A stretch of DNA of 64,000 nucleotides, taken from NCBI GenBank assembly GCA_018881555.1, contig JACAXG010000068.1, forward strand, positions 3,376,198 through 3,440,197. Direction: 5' to 3'. Shown here piece by piece: positions 25,440 through 36,800 of the stretch (positions are counted from its first letter, which is position 1; every line of letters starts with the position of its first letter). Under the pieces are notes generated by a model. That model saw nothing but the letters and a program-made list of their open reading frames with translations. It did not search any database and had not been told where the DNA came from. A program made the translations under genes and the position numbers. The stretch is from Amblyornis subalaris (taxonomy: Eukaryota; Chordata; Aves; Passeriformes; Ptilonorhynchidae).

Positions 25440-25860
25440 CCCTGCAATTTGCGCAGCAATAAGGAATATGGACGACGGAGGAATCTGCAAAGAGGAGCGC
25501 GCGGATGTGCCGGAGGACGAGCCTCGGCTCAGGACTGCCACCTCCCTGCTCCTCACAACGCAGAGAGCTGCTCCCAGCAATGCTTTTATTTCATTTATTT
25601 TCTGTTTTCTCCCGTCTTGTCCTTATAAACGGCCTCGGCATAGCGAGCCTGTCTGCGAGGACTCGCATGCCAGCACATGTCATTTTTTTTGGCTCCCTGA
25701 AGGAAAAGGTAGTGTTTGCCTCCCACGCTGGATCGAGCCCTCTGAACCCGGTGTTTCCACATTCTGGATTGCCCTGCTGTGTGTGAATCGCATACCAACT
25801 AAGGAGTCCTTTAGATCACCTTCCGAGCTCAATTTTTCCCCCCCCCCACACGCTGATTGA
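25440..25860. promoter_or_regulatory. Second CpG cluster with open frame
   Basis: About ten CpGs lie in 25448-25560 ('gacgacggagg', 'gagcgcgcggatgtgccgg') and another group lies at 25629-25670. A TATAAA string sits at 25624. A plus-strand frame of 130 codons (25468-25860, opening with ATG) begins acidic (MDDGGICKEERADVPEDEP), but the remainder is low-information and I recognise no family. A ten-base C run (25838-25847) ends the block. A promoter with a short first exon is possible; a chance frame is more likely. Confidence 0.3.
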
Positions 25861-27059
25861 AAAGCAAATGAAATACTTTTTCCAGCACCAATTTCCTTTC
25901 TTCATGTACCTGCCTGCACTTATTATTTCTGAAGAATCTTATCAAAGGACCAACAGGTTGCTAAAGTGGTGGTTTGGNCCCCGGATGATAAACCGGGTTG
26001 ATAATTTATTCAGGGTTGTCTGTTAGAAGAAGATTGCTCTGAAGTGCTTTGAGCTGAGCACACTGGAGGGCACGGAGCAGAGAGCATCCTCCCCTGCCAG
26101 CCCAGCCCAGGGTGCTCCCAAAACAGGCATGGCNTGGAGGAGCAGGGTCTTCTGTAACCCCCCAGGAAGTCTTTGACCTTCTCAGATTAGTTATTTAGCT
26201 CTCTTGCTTGTCANTCTGGGATTCTCCAAAGAGCAGCTCTGGTTTAGTGTGTTCTCCTTCCTGCACTTTAGAAGTTGTCCTCACTNCTGTCCCACTGACC
26301 CTTCAGACTGCCAGAGATGGGGACTGAAACTGAAAAATCAGGGTCCTAGAATTCANCCTGGATCCATCAAGGAGTGATGCCAGTGATGTAAAGAGTTGGA
26401 ATGAAAGAAGGATCTGTTACTCCCTAAAATTTACAAGAGGAAGGCAAGGTTTCAGGCATATACTGGAATCNTATTGGAGTGGTGCAATCCTGGATCAAAA
26501 TGCATTCTTAAAAGGAGGCTTAAATAACTTACAGATAAACCCTTCCCCTCACTGTCCTTGTACATGCAGGACGTGATCAAGGCAGCTTCCAAAATTGCAA
26601 AAGGGCTTTTGGGACTAAATCCCAAACCACTCTGATGTTCTTCCCAGTGAGGACTTTGAGGTTTGGCAGAGGAGTTTTACTGAGTTCCCACATCCCAAAC
26701 CTTGCCTTTGCAAATGCACATGAGCTGATACTGACACCTGATCATACCAAGAGAGAAGCTTCTTTGGAAGATCTTCTGTTTCATCTGCTGCTACCAACCC
26801 ATGATGATCCTTAAGCAGAGCAATTCTGACAGCATAAAAATTGATTTCTTTTTGTCAACACTGTTAGCTAGAAAGCTTTACATTCCCTGTTGGAGTTATC
26901 TAGATAGAAGAGATCGTGTTGTCTGCACAATGTTGTTGCCTCCCGTCCACAGCCAGTCACCCACACCCTCCCTGAAGTTGAAAAAGTTTCCCCACCCTCC
27001 TCCCAGCCTCCAAACTTTGATCACAATCCCAACAGATGCAAAATATTTGCAGTAAGAGG
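25861..27059. other. Unique sequence, nothing recognised
   Basis: Mixed-composition DNA with six Ns between 25979 and 26471, after which there are none until 30917. Open frames are under 90 codons. Confidence 0.6.
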
Positions 27060-27520
27060 TGCCAGTGCCGTCAGCTCGCCACAGTAGCTCCTAGTCAAAA
27101 TGTTTGCACGCACACTTCAGAGCATCATTTATCTTGAGGGATGTCAACTCTGAAAATGTTAGCGCGTGTCACTGTCAAAGCAAATGCCAGAAATTAGCTT
27201 TCTTTCATCTCAAAGAAGAATAATTAACTTTGCAACTGTTTCCAAAAGTGCTAATTAATGGGTTTCAACAACTTGACTTGTCAGGATACATCTTGATTGG
27301 AACAACAGCTTGCTCTTCCCCTTGAGAATTATGGCTCTTCTTTTGGGCTCTTTTCCTCACCCGCCAGTCTAGTGACTTGTGGAAAGTGGATGTCATTTAT
27401 AACACAAAAATAAACATGCGAAAAAGGGAAAGCCCTGGGGACTAGTTAACATTTATTAATTATTGGTGTGCTTTATTAGCAATAACGTAAAAACATAGCC
27501 TTCTGTTTAAACTGAATAGT
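27060..27520. promoter_or_regulatory. Candidate regulatory block rich in homeodomain cores
   Basis: Three exact TAATTA sites (27231-27236, 27252-27257, 27457-27462) occur within about 230 bases, with further TTAACATTTATT and ATTAGC cores between. Palindromic TAATTA is the classical homeodomain dimer core. The block has no long open frame. An enhancer is inferred from motif clustering, and AT-richness alone will raise TAATTA counts. Confidence 0.3.
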
Positions 27521-27620
27521 TTTTAAACAAGACAGGATTTGTTTACTGTTTATCTTCCTGAAAAAACAGGACAAGTCTTCACCTCCATGTCTCTGCATGG
27601 CTATGGCTTGGACTAGGCTG

Positions 27621-27688
27621 GAGAGTGGATCTCCCTCTCTCACCTTGACAGTTTCCTCCTGGATTCCACTGCCTGGAGATCCACTCTC
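27621..27688. repeat. Perfect 14-bp inverted repeat, 40-bp spacer
   Basis: GAGAGTGGATCTCC at 27621-27634 is exactly matched by its reverse complement GGAGATCCACTCTC at 27675-27688. The intervening 40 bases are pyrimidine-rich. A transcript could form a stem-loop, but the stem is too short for a standard microRNA precursor and does not extend inward. Confidence 0.85.
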
Positions 27689-28482
27689 TCTCCACTGCTT
27701 TGAATAGTTAAGTTCTTCCAGCAGTTTACACGATGTATTTTCTTCTCCCAGCTTTCTTTGAGGTGGTGTATTTCCTGACTTTCAATACTGAGCTCCTTCC
27801 CTGTGTGTCATGTCAGTGTTTGGATGCATTCCCTCCTTCCACCAGGATGGAATCTGCGCTTTAACTGCCCGTGTTGAGGTGAAAAGTAAAATGCCTGAGT
27901 TTGCCAATGGGATTCAGCTATCCCCATCCCACAGCCAAAATCCCTGAGACCCTTGAAAACCCAAAAGCTTGGATGCATCTAATGATTTAAGATGCCCTGG
28001 CCTGAAGAACCAGTGAAGGTCATGGTCAGACTTGATATACATAGCCTGGTGAAGTCTCAGACCCTCATGTGTGTTCCTGGAAATATAAAACAAATCAGGA
28101 AATCAAGTGGAAAATCCAGGAGGTTATTATTAAAAATCCACAGCTCAATTATCATTATAATAAACCTCACACCAGAGGTCATTTACGTTCACGGTAATTA
28201 GGGAGGGAGGTTATGGTTTGAGAATAAGGGCATATCAACTGAAGAAGAATTTTAGTGCAGGACATCATCTGTCCCCGATGCTGCCACCTAAATTGGCCAT
28301 GCCAGGCTGGCAAACTGGAATTGTGCCCACCTGGGATGCAGAGAGCTCCTTCAGACACCCCCTACACCCCACAGCAGCTGCTCCCAGTGCTCCCAGGATG
28401 GCAGCAGGGCTGGGGCCACCTGAGCCAGTCCCTCCCCCTTCCAGGTGAAGGAAGGAGTGGGATGACAAATAAAGGACTTAAT
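27689..28482. other. Unique sequence with a motif-rich patch at 28115-28205
   Basis: Most is unremarkable. The 28115-28205 patch has TTATTATT, CAATTATCATTATAATAAA and then TCACACC (a T-box half-site) close to AGGTCA (a nuclear-receptor half-site). This is suggestive of regulatory DNA but not conclusive. Confidence 0.3.
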
Positions 28483-28512
28483 GGGGGAGGGGGGGGGGTT
28501 GGGGGGGTTGGT
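28483..28512 (+). other. G-quadruplex motif
   Basis: Very G-rich: a run of five G, an A, a run of ten G, TT, a run of seven G, then TTGG. The long runs can supply four tracts of three or more G with loops of one or two bases, which favours a stable quadruplex. No promoter or gene next to it is recognisable. Confidence 0.8.
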
Positions 28513-31500
28513 TTGCCTTGGGAAGGAGCTGGAGGAAGTACAGATCTTCAGGAGAGGTACAGTGGCTTGGGGGATGCTGCACTCTGAGAGGTTGAAGGTG
28601 TGTGAGGGTTGTGTGTCCTCACTGGGATGAGGTGGCTCCTCTTGTTGCTGGAAGGAGAAAAAAGGAAAAGGATGAGGACATTTGAGCAGTTATGGTCATG
28701 TTAGCTGTTTGCTTTCCCAGAGATGTGTGCTAGGCTTTTGGGGTCAGAGAAGGAAGTCTCCAGGCTCGTGTGCCCTCTGAGCTGTGGCTTTGAGAGAGAG
28801 CTAGTAGGTCTGGCTCAAGCAATGATCCCTGCCTTGTGTTTATGCAGGACTCGATGGTGGCAGCTCTTTTAAAATTTCCTTGTGAGAGTTGGGGGAGAAT
28901 ATGGCCTGGTTACAGGCACCTTGGCATAAGGATCAAGTGGTTATCTGTGCTTAAAAGCACATCTAGGAGTAGGTGAGATGGCTACAAGCCATGTGTTAGT
29001 GTTTCAGGTTCCTGATAACTGATGGATTTGTAAGCTTTAAGCAACTTCAAGTTTTCAAGATGCTTAAAATTTCTTCATTGCTGTGTCTGTATCCTGAGCA
29101 GAGTTTTTCACTGTCTTCTCATGGTAATGAACCCCAGGAAAATTTCAGTATGGTGTTTTCATTGTGGGGGGGTGGAAGGGGGAGAAGTTAACTTGGACAG
29201 AAGAGGGCAAATTCACCTGAAGGAAATCCAGTATGATGGTCAAACTGTCTTCCTGTCACTGGTCACAGACCAGCCTGTAAGAGTTAAACATGAAGTAACT
29301 TCACTTTCAGGGGTGTCAACATTATTTACTAGCTGTTTCTACTTAATTTGTTCCTATATTTACACTTACAGTAGAGACTAAAATCCTGTGTTGCTCCATG
29401 TTTACGTGGTGCCTATTTTTATCCATGATGCAAGTGAAGAATTTTGATGTTTACTGGAAGGTGTGGGGTCATCATAGCTCTGGAAGAATAAATATTCTGA
29501 AAAAATAAATCTCTCACCTACTTATTGCCACTCTTTGCATTTCACCTGTAGAGCCCAGGCAATTCACTAGATTAAGTTTAGGGCATAAATTTCTATTGCT
29601 TTTCTATTTCAAATGGCCTTTTATTCTAAGCAGTTGATGTGACCATATTTTGCTGGTTCTCCATTCACCTGGTGCTGAAGGTACAAAAATTTCTATAAAA
29701 GTTGACCAAAACACTAGTGGGAGGAATATTTGTGCAATAAAAGTGAGGAAGAAAAAGTCCTTTATACAGAGCTCAGTACTGTGTCCGGATGCATTCCAGG
29801 GCAATTCAGGTGTCAGGAGAAAGACTGGAAATGGCAGAGAGCTGAGTCTGCAGTGAGGTTAAAGAAGTCCTTAAAGAAAGCCTGTGGTGGTTTTCTACTT
29901 GTTTGTAAATGTGAGGGGAGTTTTGTCAAGTCCTGAGTTCTGATGAGAAGGGCAGCACGGAATATTTCAAACCTGGGTTGTATATGGACCTTTGAGTGGT
30001 ACATGAAACCACTGATCTGGCAAAGGATGCTGTCAGATGCTTACTGTCTTCAAAAAATCCAGGGGAAGGGAGAAACCCTGAAGATTTAAAAGGACGAGAG
30101 TGGATGGGGAAGGGGGTGATGTTGCACTGCACCATTGCTGAGTGTGTGTAGCAGGGGGAATGGTTCCTGTTCATGCCAGTGTGGATTTAGGCCCCTGGTG
30201 TAAGGGACATTTGCTGCCAGGGCCCTCTGGACAGGGTGGGTGAGCACAGGGGAGGCTGGGGAGCAGCTGGGGAAGGAAGGGACTCGTGCACAGGGAGGGT
30301 TGGGACAACAGCTCAAAGCCAGCAGGGTTTTGAGTGAAGTGCAGGGCTCCCTCTGGGCAGTGTCTGTCCCCACCCTGTGCAGGTACGTGTTGGTATGACA
30401 CGACATGGAAAACCCTCTGCTGAAGACGGACCAGGCTGCAAGTCCTTTGACTCCTCTTTAGCCCATTTTCAGGGCACCCCCCTCGATGTTATGGCAGCAT
30501 TTAGGGAAAAACGTGTGCTGTTTGCATGCAGAGGCTTGGCCTCTCCTCCCCAGCTGGTGAGGCTGCCTGGGGCTCTCCTCTGCGTGTCCCCAGCCCTGCT
30601 GTCCCTGTGGTGTCCTCCCCAGGGGCAGGGGCCAGCAGCCCTGCCGGGTGCAGAGCCATTCCTGTGCTGCTGCCAGCAGCCAGGGTGGCAGCGTGGGCTG
30701 CGCCCAGGGGCTGGCACGCAGATGATGGCTTTGTCTCCGTTTGCTGGAGTGCATCTCGTAACCAGAGTCCTCCCCGGTGCATATCCCCCTTCCCACCCCC
30801 CACCCACAACCCCTCCGGATTGGGCTCCTTTACTAAAAATTGGTTGGGAATGAAGGAAGGGGGGAGAAACTTTATTAGTGTTATACATTATTTTCCTTCT
30901 CTCCCTTCTCCCCCCTNTCTTCCTGCATGATGAATTGCCTGGTACTGAGCTGGTAGCTCCAGCCCAGGCACTCAGCAATCTCCTCCTGGTCCCTTGCACA
31001 GACAGATGGGACGGCCCATGTCTTGACCGTGATTGATTAGCTGGAGAAAGCCTGTTGAGTGGAGTTCCATGAAGATTGATGCTTTCTCCTTCTAACAGCA
31101 TTTCCAAAAAGTTTCTATTACATTTTGATTATGTTTATAGAATCTCACTGGTCTCCAGGAAGATTCAATCTTCTTTTTCCCCCCTCTCCCCTCTGTGCAA
31201 TGTGTGTAACTTCCCTCCTGTGCATATGCTGTTCATCCATCTCTTACCTTTATTCTTTTAGGGGTGCTCCCAGAGGCCTCTCGGGACAGTTCCCTTCCCA
31301 TGTCCCTCCTGTCCCTCTGCACAGGTACCTCTTTGCTAGTTGCTGCCCTCTGACTTGTTGAGGCCACAGGCAAAGCAGCATCTCCCCAGCACAAGACCCT
31401 TAAAAGCTGCAGAGCAGGAGGAAGGGGTGTTATCTGTGATAGCTTCATGGAGAACTGCAAAGTGAGACCACCAAGGAGGGTGCCTGGATGAAAAGCCCCT

Positions 31501-33629
31501 GTTTCCCAGTGCAGGAGGCTGTGGCTCCTACCTGCCCACAAATACCTGCTCTGCTCTTGATTCCTTGCAGCTGGAGAACTGCCTGTCCCAACTCGGATGG
31601 AAGTCTTTAAAAGCTTCAGGACTCTTTGAACCTGAGCATTAGTGTGTTTGGCCAAGGAGGGGGCCAGGAAGATGAGCTATTTCAGCATTGCAAACTGCCC
31701 TGTTGTAGCCAGNTGAGGGGAGAGGGCAAAGCATGTCCCAGTGCTTGGCTGAGCTTTAGCACCNCTGTAAGAAGAGAATTTTGTTTTACAAGGGAGGCTC
31801 AAGTCCTGTGCAGTGTGGTCTGGGGTTGCCCATCTAGGAAGGTTAATATATTTTTTCGGTAGATCCATAGCACCTGTGGATGATTTCTGAGTAATAACTT
31901 CAGTACAGTGCTGAAAAACGTGCAGAGATAGTGTTGGTCCCTGACATTAGACAAGTCAACTTTAGAGTGCTGGGCTTCTCCAAAGTGTTAGCAAGGAACC
32001 TTTTCAGTTGGGTCCTGATTGTACCAAATAATTATGTTACCAAATCTTATTAAGAAACTGGCTCTTCTGGTCTGTCCTTGTCATTTAATTAAGCAGAGAG
32101 CTTTTTTTTTTTTGTGGAACAAGTCACAGGCAGCCACCTTGCCTTCGCTCTGGTGTCCTCTCTAGGAAGCAGAGCTGCTTCCCTTGGGCCACCTCAGCAA
32201 ATGAGCGGGAGTGGCACGTCCTGAGGAGTGGGAACAGTCCCCTGGAGCAGCCCCAGGGCCGTGCACGTTCACCTGCGTGGGCTGAGCACACCTGCGGCCT
32301 GGGCATGGGAAGCTGCTTGTGGCTGCCTGTCTGCTGCTGTCCGTGGGGAGGAGGGTGGAATCTGCTGTCTGCTGTTCTCCCTCAGCCTCCAGGGATCGTG
32401 GGTCTGTGTCCCAAAAGCTGGGATTTACGGGTGAGGTAAACAGGAGCATCGCCCAAGAGGTATCTGTGGGGATGCTGTGATCGTTGTCACCCATCAGGGA
32501 CCCCCTCCCCGAGCTGGCAGAGCACAGTCCCCTGGGGCAGGAGCACAGGCTCCTGAGCACAGGCTGAGCCCTGTGTTGAGTGGTAAATACAGGCAGGGAA
32601 CACTGAGCCCCATTGTGTGGGTAACCTGGGAGAGGGCAGTTGCTCACTGAAGGGAGGGAGGGATGATGCAGGGGATGGCGCTGCCTGAGGCTGTGTGGCT
32701 GCTGTGATGGCAGGAGTCACCAGCGCGGGTGTTTCTTCGTGTCCTGGAGTGCTGCCCAGGGCTGGCTGAGAAGTGAGACCTGTTTTACCCTTGAGAAACT
32801 GGGATCAAAGGAATCGTAAACAGTAACTGAGGAGGCAGGTGAGAGGCAAAGACAAGATCAGTGCTGTCGCAGAAGAGCCTTCCTCCTCCAAATGCCTTCC
32901 CAGGGCCTCACAAGAGATGTGGCACCTTGGTGGGTCAGAAGGGAGCTCTGGAGATTCTCTCCTCCTTCCACTACTGCCCCTGGTGCAGCACTCCTGTTTC
33001 CAGGCATCCCCACTTGCCCACAGTGTTTTAGTTTTATTCTCAGCTTGGCCTCTGGTTGAATGTCACCATGGTTGACTCTGTCCCTGGGCATGTGGGAGCA
33101 GCAATGCAGCGATTGACTCACATTTTGGGGGTTTTGTTCCTTGGTGGGGCCAGCCTGTCCCAGCTGAGCTTCATGCCCTTGAAGTGATCCACTTCCCACT
33201 GGCTGGAGCTTGGCAAAGCTGGCTCAGGTGTTCCCCTGCTCCTCAGCAGCATAGACACAGCCTGCATGGCTCCTGCAGAGGGAATGGGGTAGCCCCAGCA
33301 CTAGCAGGGAGGCCACAGGGCAGGCAGGGCTTCAGCTGGGCTACCAATGCCTGCATCACTGTATGTGCAAGCAGCCTGTCTGCCCGATGGTGGAGGCTGC
33401 TGGGGTGTCACTGTGAGTGCAAGCAATGCAAGGACTTCTGCAATTCCTTCTGCCCCTTCTCCTTCTGTGTAATCCAGCTGGGCAGGCAGCCCATGATCTG
33501 TGCNGGAGGAGCATGTGTGAGTGTTTCCCCTCCCTGTGCAGGAGAATGGGGTGCCCTGGGATGCAGCCCCCCAAACCCCTGAGGTCTCTCCCTCCCCATT
33601 AGCTCGCCTGCCTGCCCCTGCTGTACCAG
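28513..33629. other. Unique sequence, GC-rich parts, no gene recognised
   Basis: Five kilobases of ordinary unique DNA. The 30180-30820 part is GC-rich and produces several overlapping frames on both strands (up to 212 codons at 30469-31107, minus), none with a domain. A 12-base T run lies at 32102-32113. A second G-quadruplex motif at 30249-30281 is listed separately. Confidence 0.55.
30249..30281 (+). other. G-quadruplex motif
   Basis: Four G-tracts (4, 4, 4 and 3 G) separated by loops of 5, 7 and 6 bases fit the G3+N1-7 rule. It lies inside a generally GC-rich stretch. Confidence 0.65.
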
Positions 33630-33870
33630 GCTATTCTTTAAAATATAGCCCCCATTTTTTATTCCCGCATTTATTACAAATGCAAATTACAGATGAAAGC
33701 ATCAACTACACAAACCATTACTCAGAGGAGCATCTTTCCAACTGCTGGACTTGGACTGAACAGCTTGTGGTTAATTTGCTATATAATCACTGCCTGCAAC
33801 AGGAAAGCAAGTGCTTCAACTGTGCTAATATTATGAAAGGGGAAGTTAACCATAGAGATAAATTCTGAGG
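33630..33870. promoter_or_regulatory. Candidate regulatory block with POU octamer
   Basis: Abrupt shift from GC-rich to AT-rich at about 33640. An exact ATGCAAAT octamer sits at 33680-33687, followed by 'tggttaatttgctatataa' around 33768-33786. A plus-strand frame is open across the block to 33868, but the peptide is not recognisable. POU-factor binding to the octamer is well established; enhancer status here is inferred. Confidence 0.3.
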
Positions 33871-36800
33871 AGCTGCAGCTGGGATGAAAGAGGGAAATAA
33901 ATGTAGCTGGAGTCCAGGCTTCAGGCTTGCAAAAGTGGCCGCTTGGATATTTAAAGGGATAAAAGATAACAGTTCAGGTTAAACATGTGTTTTTTGAAGT
34001 TGCTCTTAGCCTGAATATATTTTCCCAGAGGCAGAGGATCCCTGCAGCTCCCGTTGACCTGTGATTGGAGCGGTGCCCTGGCCTGTGCGCAGGATGCCAA
34101 TGGAATACAGTGCCTGCACTGCCCCGTTGCTGGGAGCCTTCCCAGGGCAGCTGGTGCTTGGAGGCAGGCACGGTGATACAGAGCAGATGAGCACATGGCA
34201 ATTCAGCTGGAAAAGATTTTTGCTGGGGAGGGGGTGGCTTCTCCCCACCACTCAGGTCTGGGTTTGGCCTCTTGCACGNGAGCCAGGGACAGTCTGTCCC
34301 TAGGCTGGCAGAAGTGTGTCCCCGCTGGATGGTGCTGCAAAGGGGTCAGTGGTGTCTCCAGAAACAACCTGTAGTAGGTAACAGGTCNACTCACCCCTGG
34401 CAGGAGATGCTGAACTCACTGGAGCAGAGCCCTGGCTGAAAGTGTTTTAACCCTGGGGCTGAAAGTGTTAGAGTGTTGTGGCAGTGCCCTGTGAATGCAC
34501 TGCCTTCACCAGAACTGCCTTAATGCCCCATGCACGAGACTGAAATGATATTCAAACCTTCCCAAGAACCCAAACCTCCTCACACTTTCATTCCAGTGCC
34601 TCCAAAGTAATCGCAGTACAACACTCACGCTGTTTTGCAAAGTGCTCTAGGGATTAAAAAATGTTCCTGGAGATTATCTCCAGGGACAAATCTGAAGTCT
34701 TGTCTNACTCTTTTCTCTGGAGGCTTGGAGAGGCAATAGCTATAGATTAGCAGAGATTGGAGTGGGAGAGTGAATCAGCCCCGGATGGGTGAGCTGGTTC
34801 TTATGAAGCAAGAGAGCTCCAGCAACTCTGCAGATTTACATCCACTGCAGACACCTTTCCTGGCTCTGAAATGTTTGTTTGATTGCTTTTTGCTGTTTCC
34901 CAGGTCTGGAACAAAATCCTGTGGTTGTGGAGAGGGCATGAAGTGTGAGTGGGATGATTTGTACCTGGGAGAAGCCGACTGAGGACCCTGAGCTATTGCT
35001 GCTGTGGGAGCTGGAGGGTTCCCTGCAGCAGACCCCATGGCACAGGGATGCTGGAGGGGTGCTCGAGCCCCTATTCAGCCCCAACACTAAGAATAAATTA
35101 TGCTGGCAGTGCAATACACTTGGCAGTGGCAAGAGCCTGCCTTTGCCAGAAATTTGGCTAAGCAACACCAGTAGAAAGTGCCACTTAGCATCCCCGTGCT
35201 GGGAATTGGTTTTCATGGGATTTTTAGATCATGAGGGCATGTACCAAAGGCATGATGATCAGTGCAGGTGATGTTAGCCCCTGACAAACTGGAGTTTTGA
35301 ATGACCATAACAGGGCTTTGTGGCATTTCCAGAGCTGAGTTTGATTCCTGAACCTTCTCAATCTTAGGGAAGTACCCACTGGCCTTTTGTTTTAAAATTG
35401 ACAACATTTTATCCAGTCTTGAGAGATGAGCATTTCTCTGAAGCTGACGGGTAACGTTTTCCTCACCTCCTGNTTATTCACTCTGGGGCAGGGGTAACTC
35501 CCAGCTCTCACACTGCAGCTCCAGAGGTTAATCATTGAACAGGCAGGATGGAGATGCCCAGGGTGCACATGTAAAGAACAGCAGGGCCAGAGGCCCAGCG
35601 TGGGCAGGGGAGTGGGAAGGAGGTGCTATTTGGGGAGAGGGGGAAGAGAAAGCGCGAGTGTCTGGACAATGGCGGCACTGTTGCGTCAGTGCTGGCCTTG
35701 CAGTTTGGCTCCCCAGTCAAAACAGATGAGCCATGGAGCTTTGTGCTCAGTCAGGAGGGGATGCCAGGAGGGGATATCACAGCAGGGATCACCAAGGCTN
35801 GGTCTAGCAGAGCCCATCCTGAGAGGTGTGTCATGGCACACGGTGTGCAGCGGNGTTACCTGCTTGGGTTAGGTTGTGCCAGCTCAGCTTGACACAGCAA
35901 AAACTGNAGGGGAAAGGCATGCCCAGGAATGCAGCTCACTGACCCCTGAGAGCATCACTCCATGCAGAGAGCGGGGATGGGGGTGCATTTCTTGAAAGCA
36001 GCGTTCCTGGAATTAGTCTGGTACTCTAAGAGCTACAGCTGGAAAGGACATCTTCCTCTGCTTAAACCCCCACAGCCTCTTCCCTTCCCTTGCCATAGCT
36101 GGAAAACCACCTGTACTGCTGCTGCCCACTGAGGGCATCCCTGTGCAGGGGGAAGCTGCTGTGCACAGGGATGTGCAGCTCAGCTTGGTGCACGGTGTGA
36201 TTGTGGCAAGCAGGAGGAAGAAGCCCAGAGGTTATTCAGGCAGCTCACCCTGAGATTTTCCATCCAGGACACAGGGACGGGAACAAGGCTCCCAGGAAGG
36301 GGTTGGAGGAGGCAGCAGGAGGCTGCATGCAGGTGGAGCAGCCACGTGTTGTTAACTTCTGCAAAGAGCCGCCCAAAGCTGCAACCGAGGAAATCCCCAG
36401 CGCGGCCCTCAGCAACGCACAGCTTTGCCCAGGCTGATCCCTGAGCATCCTGCTGCCAGGGGAAGGGAGAGAGCTCCAGACACAGCAGAGCAGCTGAGAG
36501 AGCTGGTGAGCTGTTGGTGTGACTGGGGCACACCAAGGGTGGTGGTCGGGTCAAAGTGGTGCTTTCAATGCTGGGGTTTGGGGTGAAAATCTCCAAATGG
36601 TTTCAGAGAACCTTCAGTACAGAGCAAAGATGCTCTAGGCTACCCTTGCAGTACCACAGCATGGGGGTATCTNTCTTCTCCAGCACAGGAAGCAAATGCA
36701 GAGGCACTTGGAACACAGATCTTGTTCTTGGAGTGTGAACTAGAAGTGCTTTCAAGCTCAAAGCTTCTTTTTCTTCAGCCCTTGTGGAGCTAAAACTCTC

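Noticed and set aside
25468..25860. 130-codon frame starting MDDGG in a CpG cluster considered as a first coding exon
   Set aside because: After the acidic start the peptide is low-information and runs into a C homopolymer. No donor site ends it convincingly.
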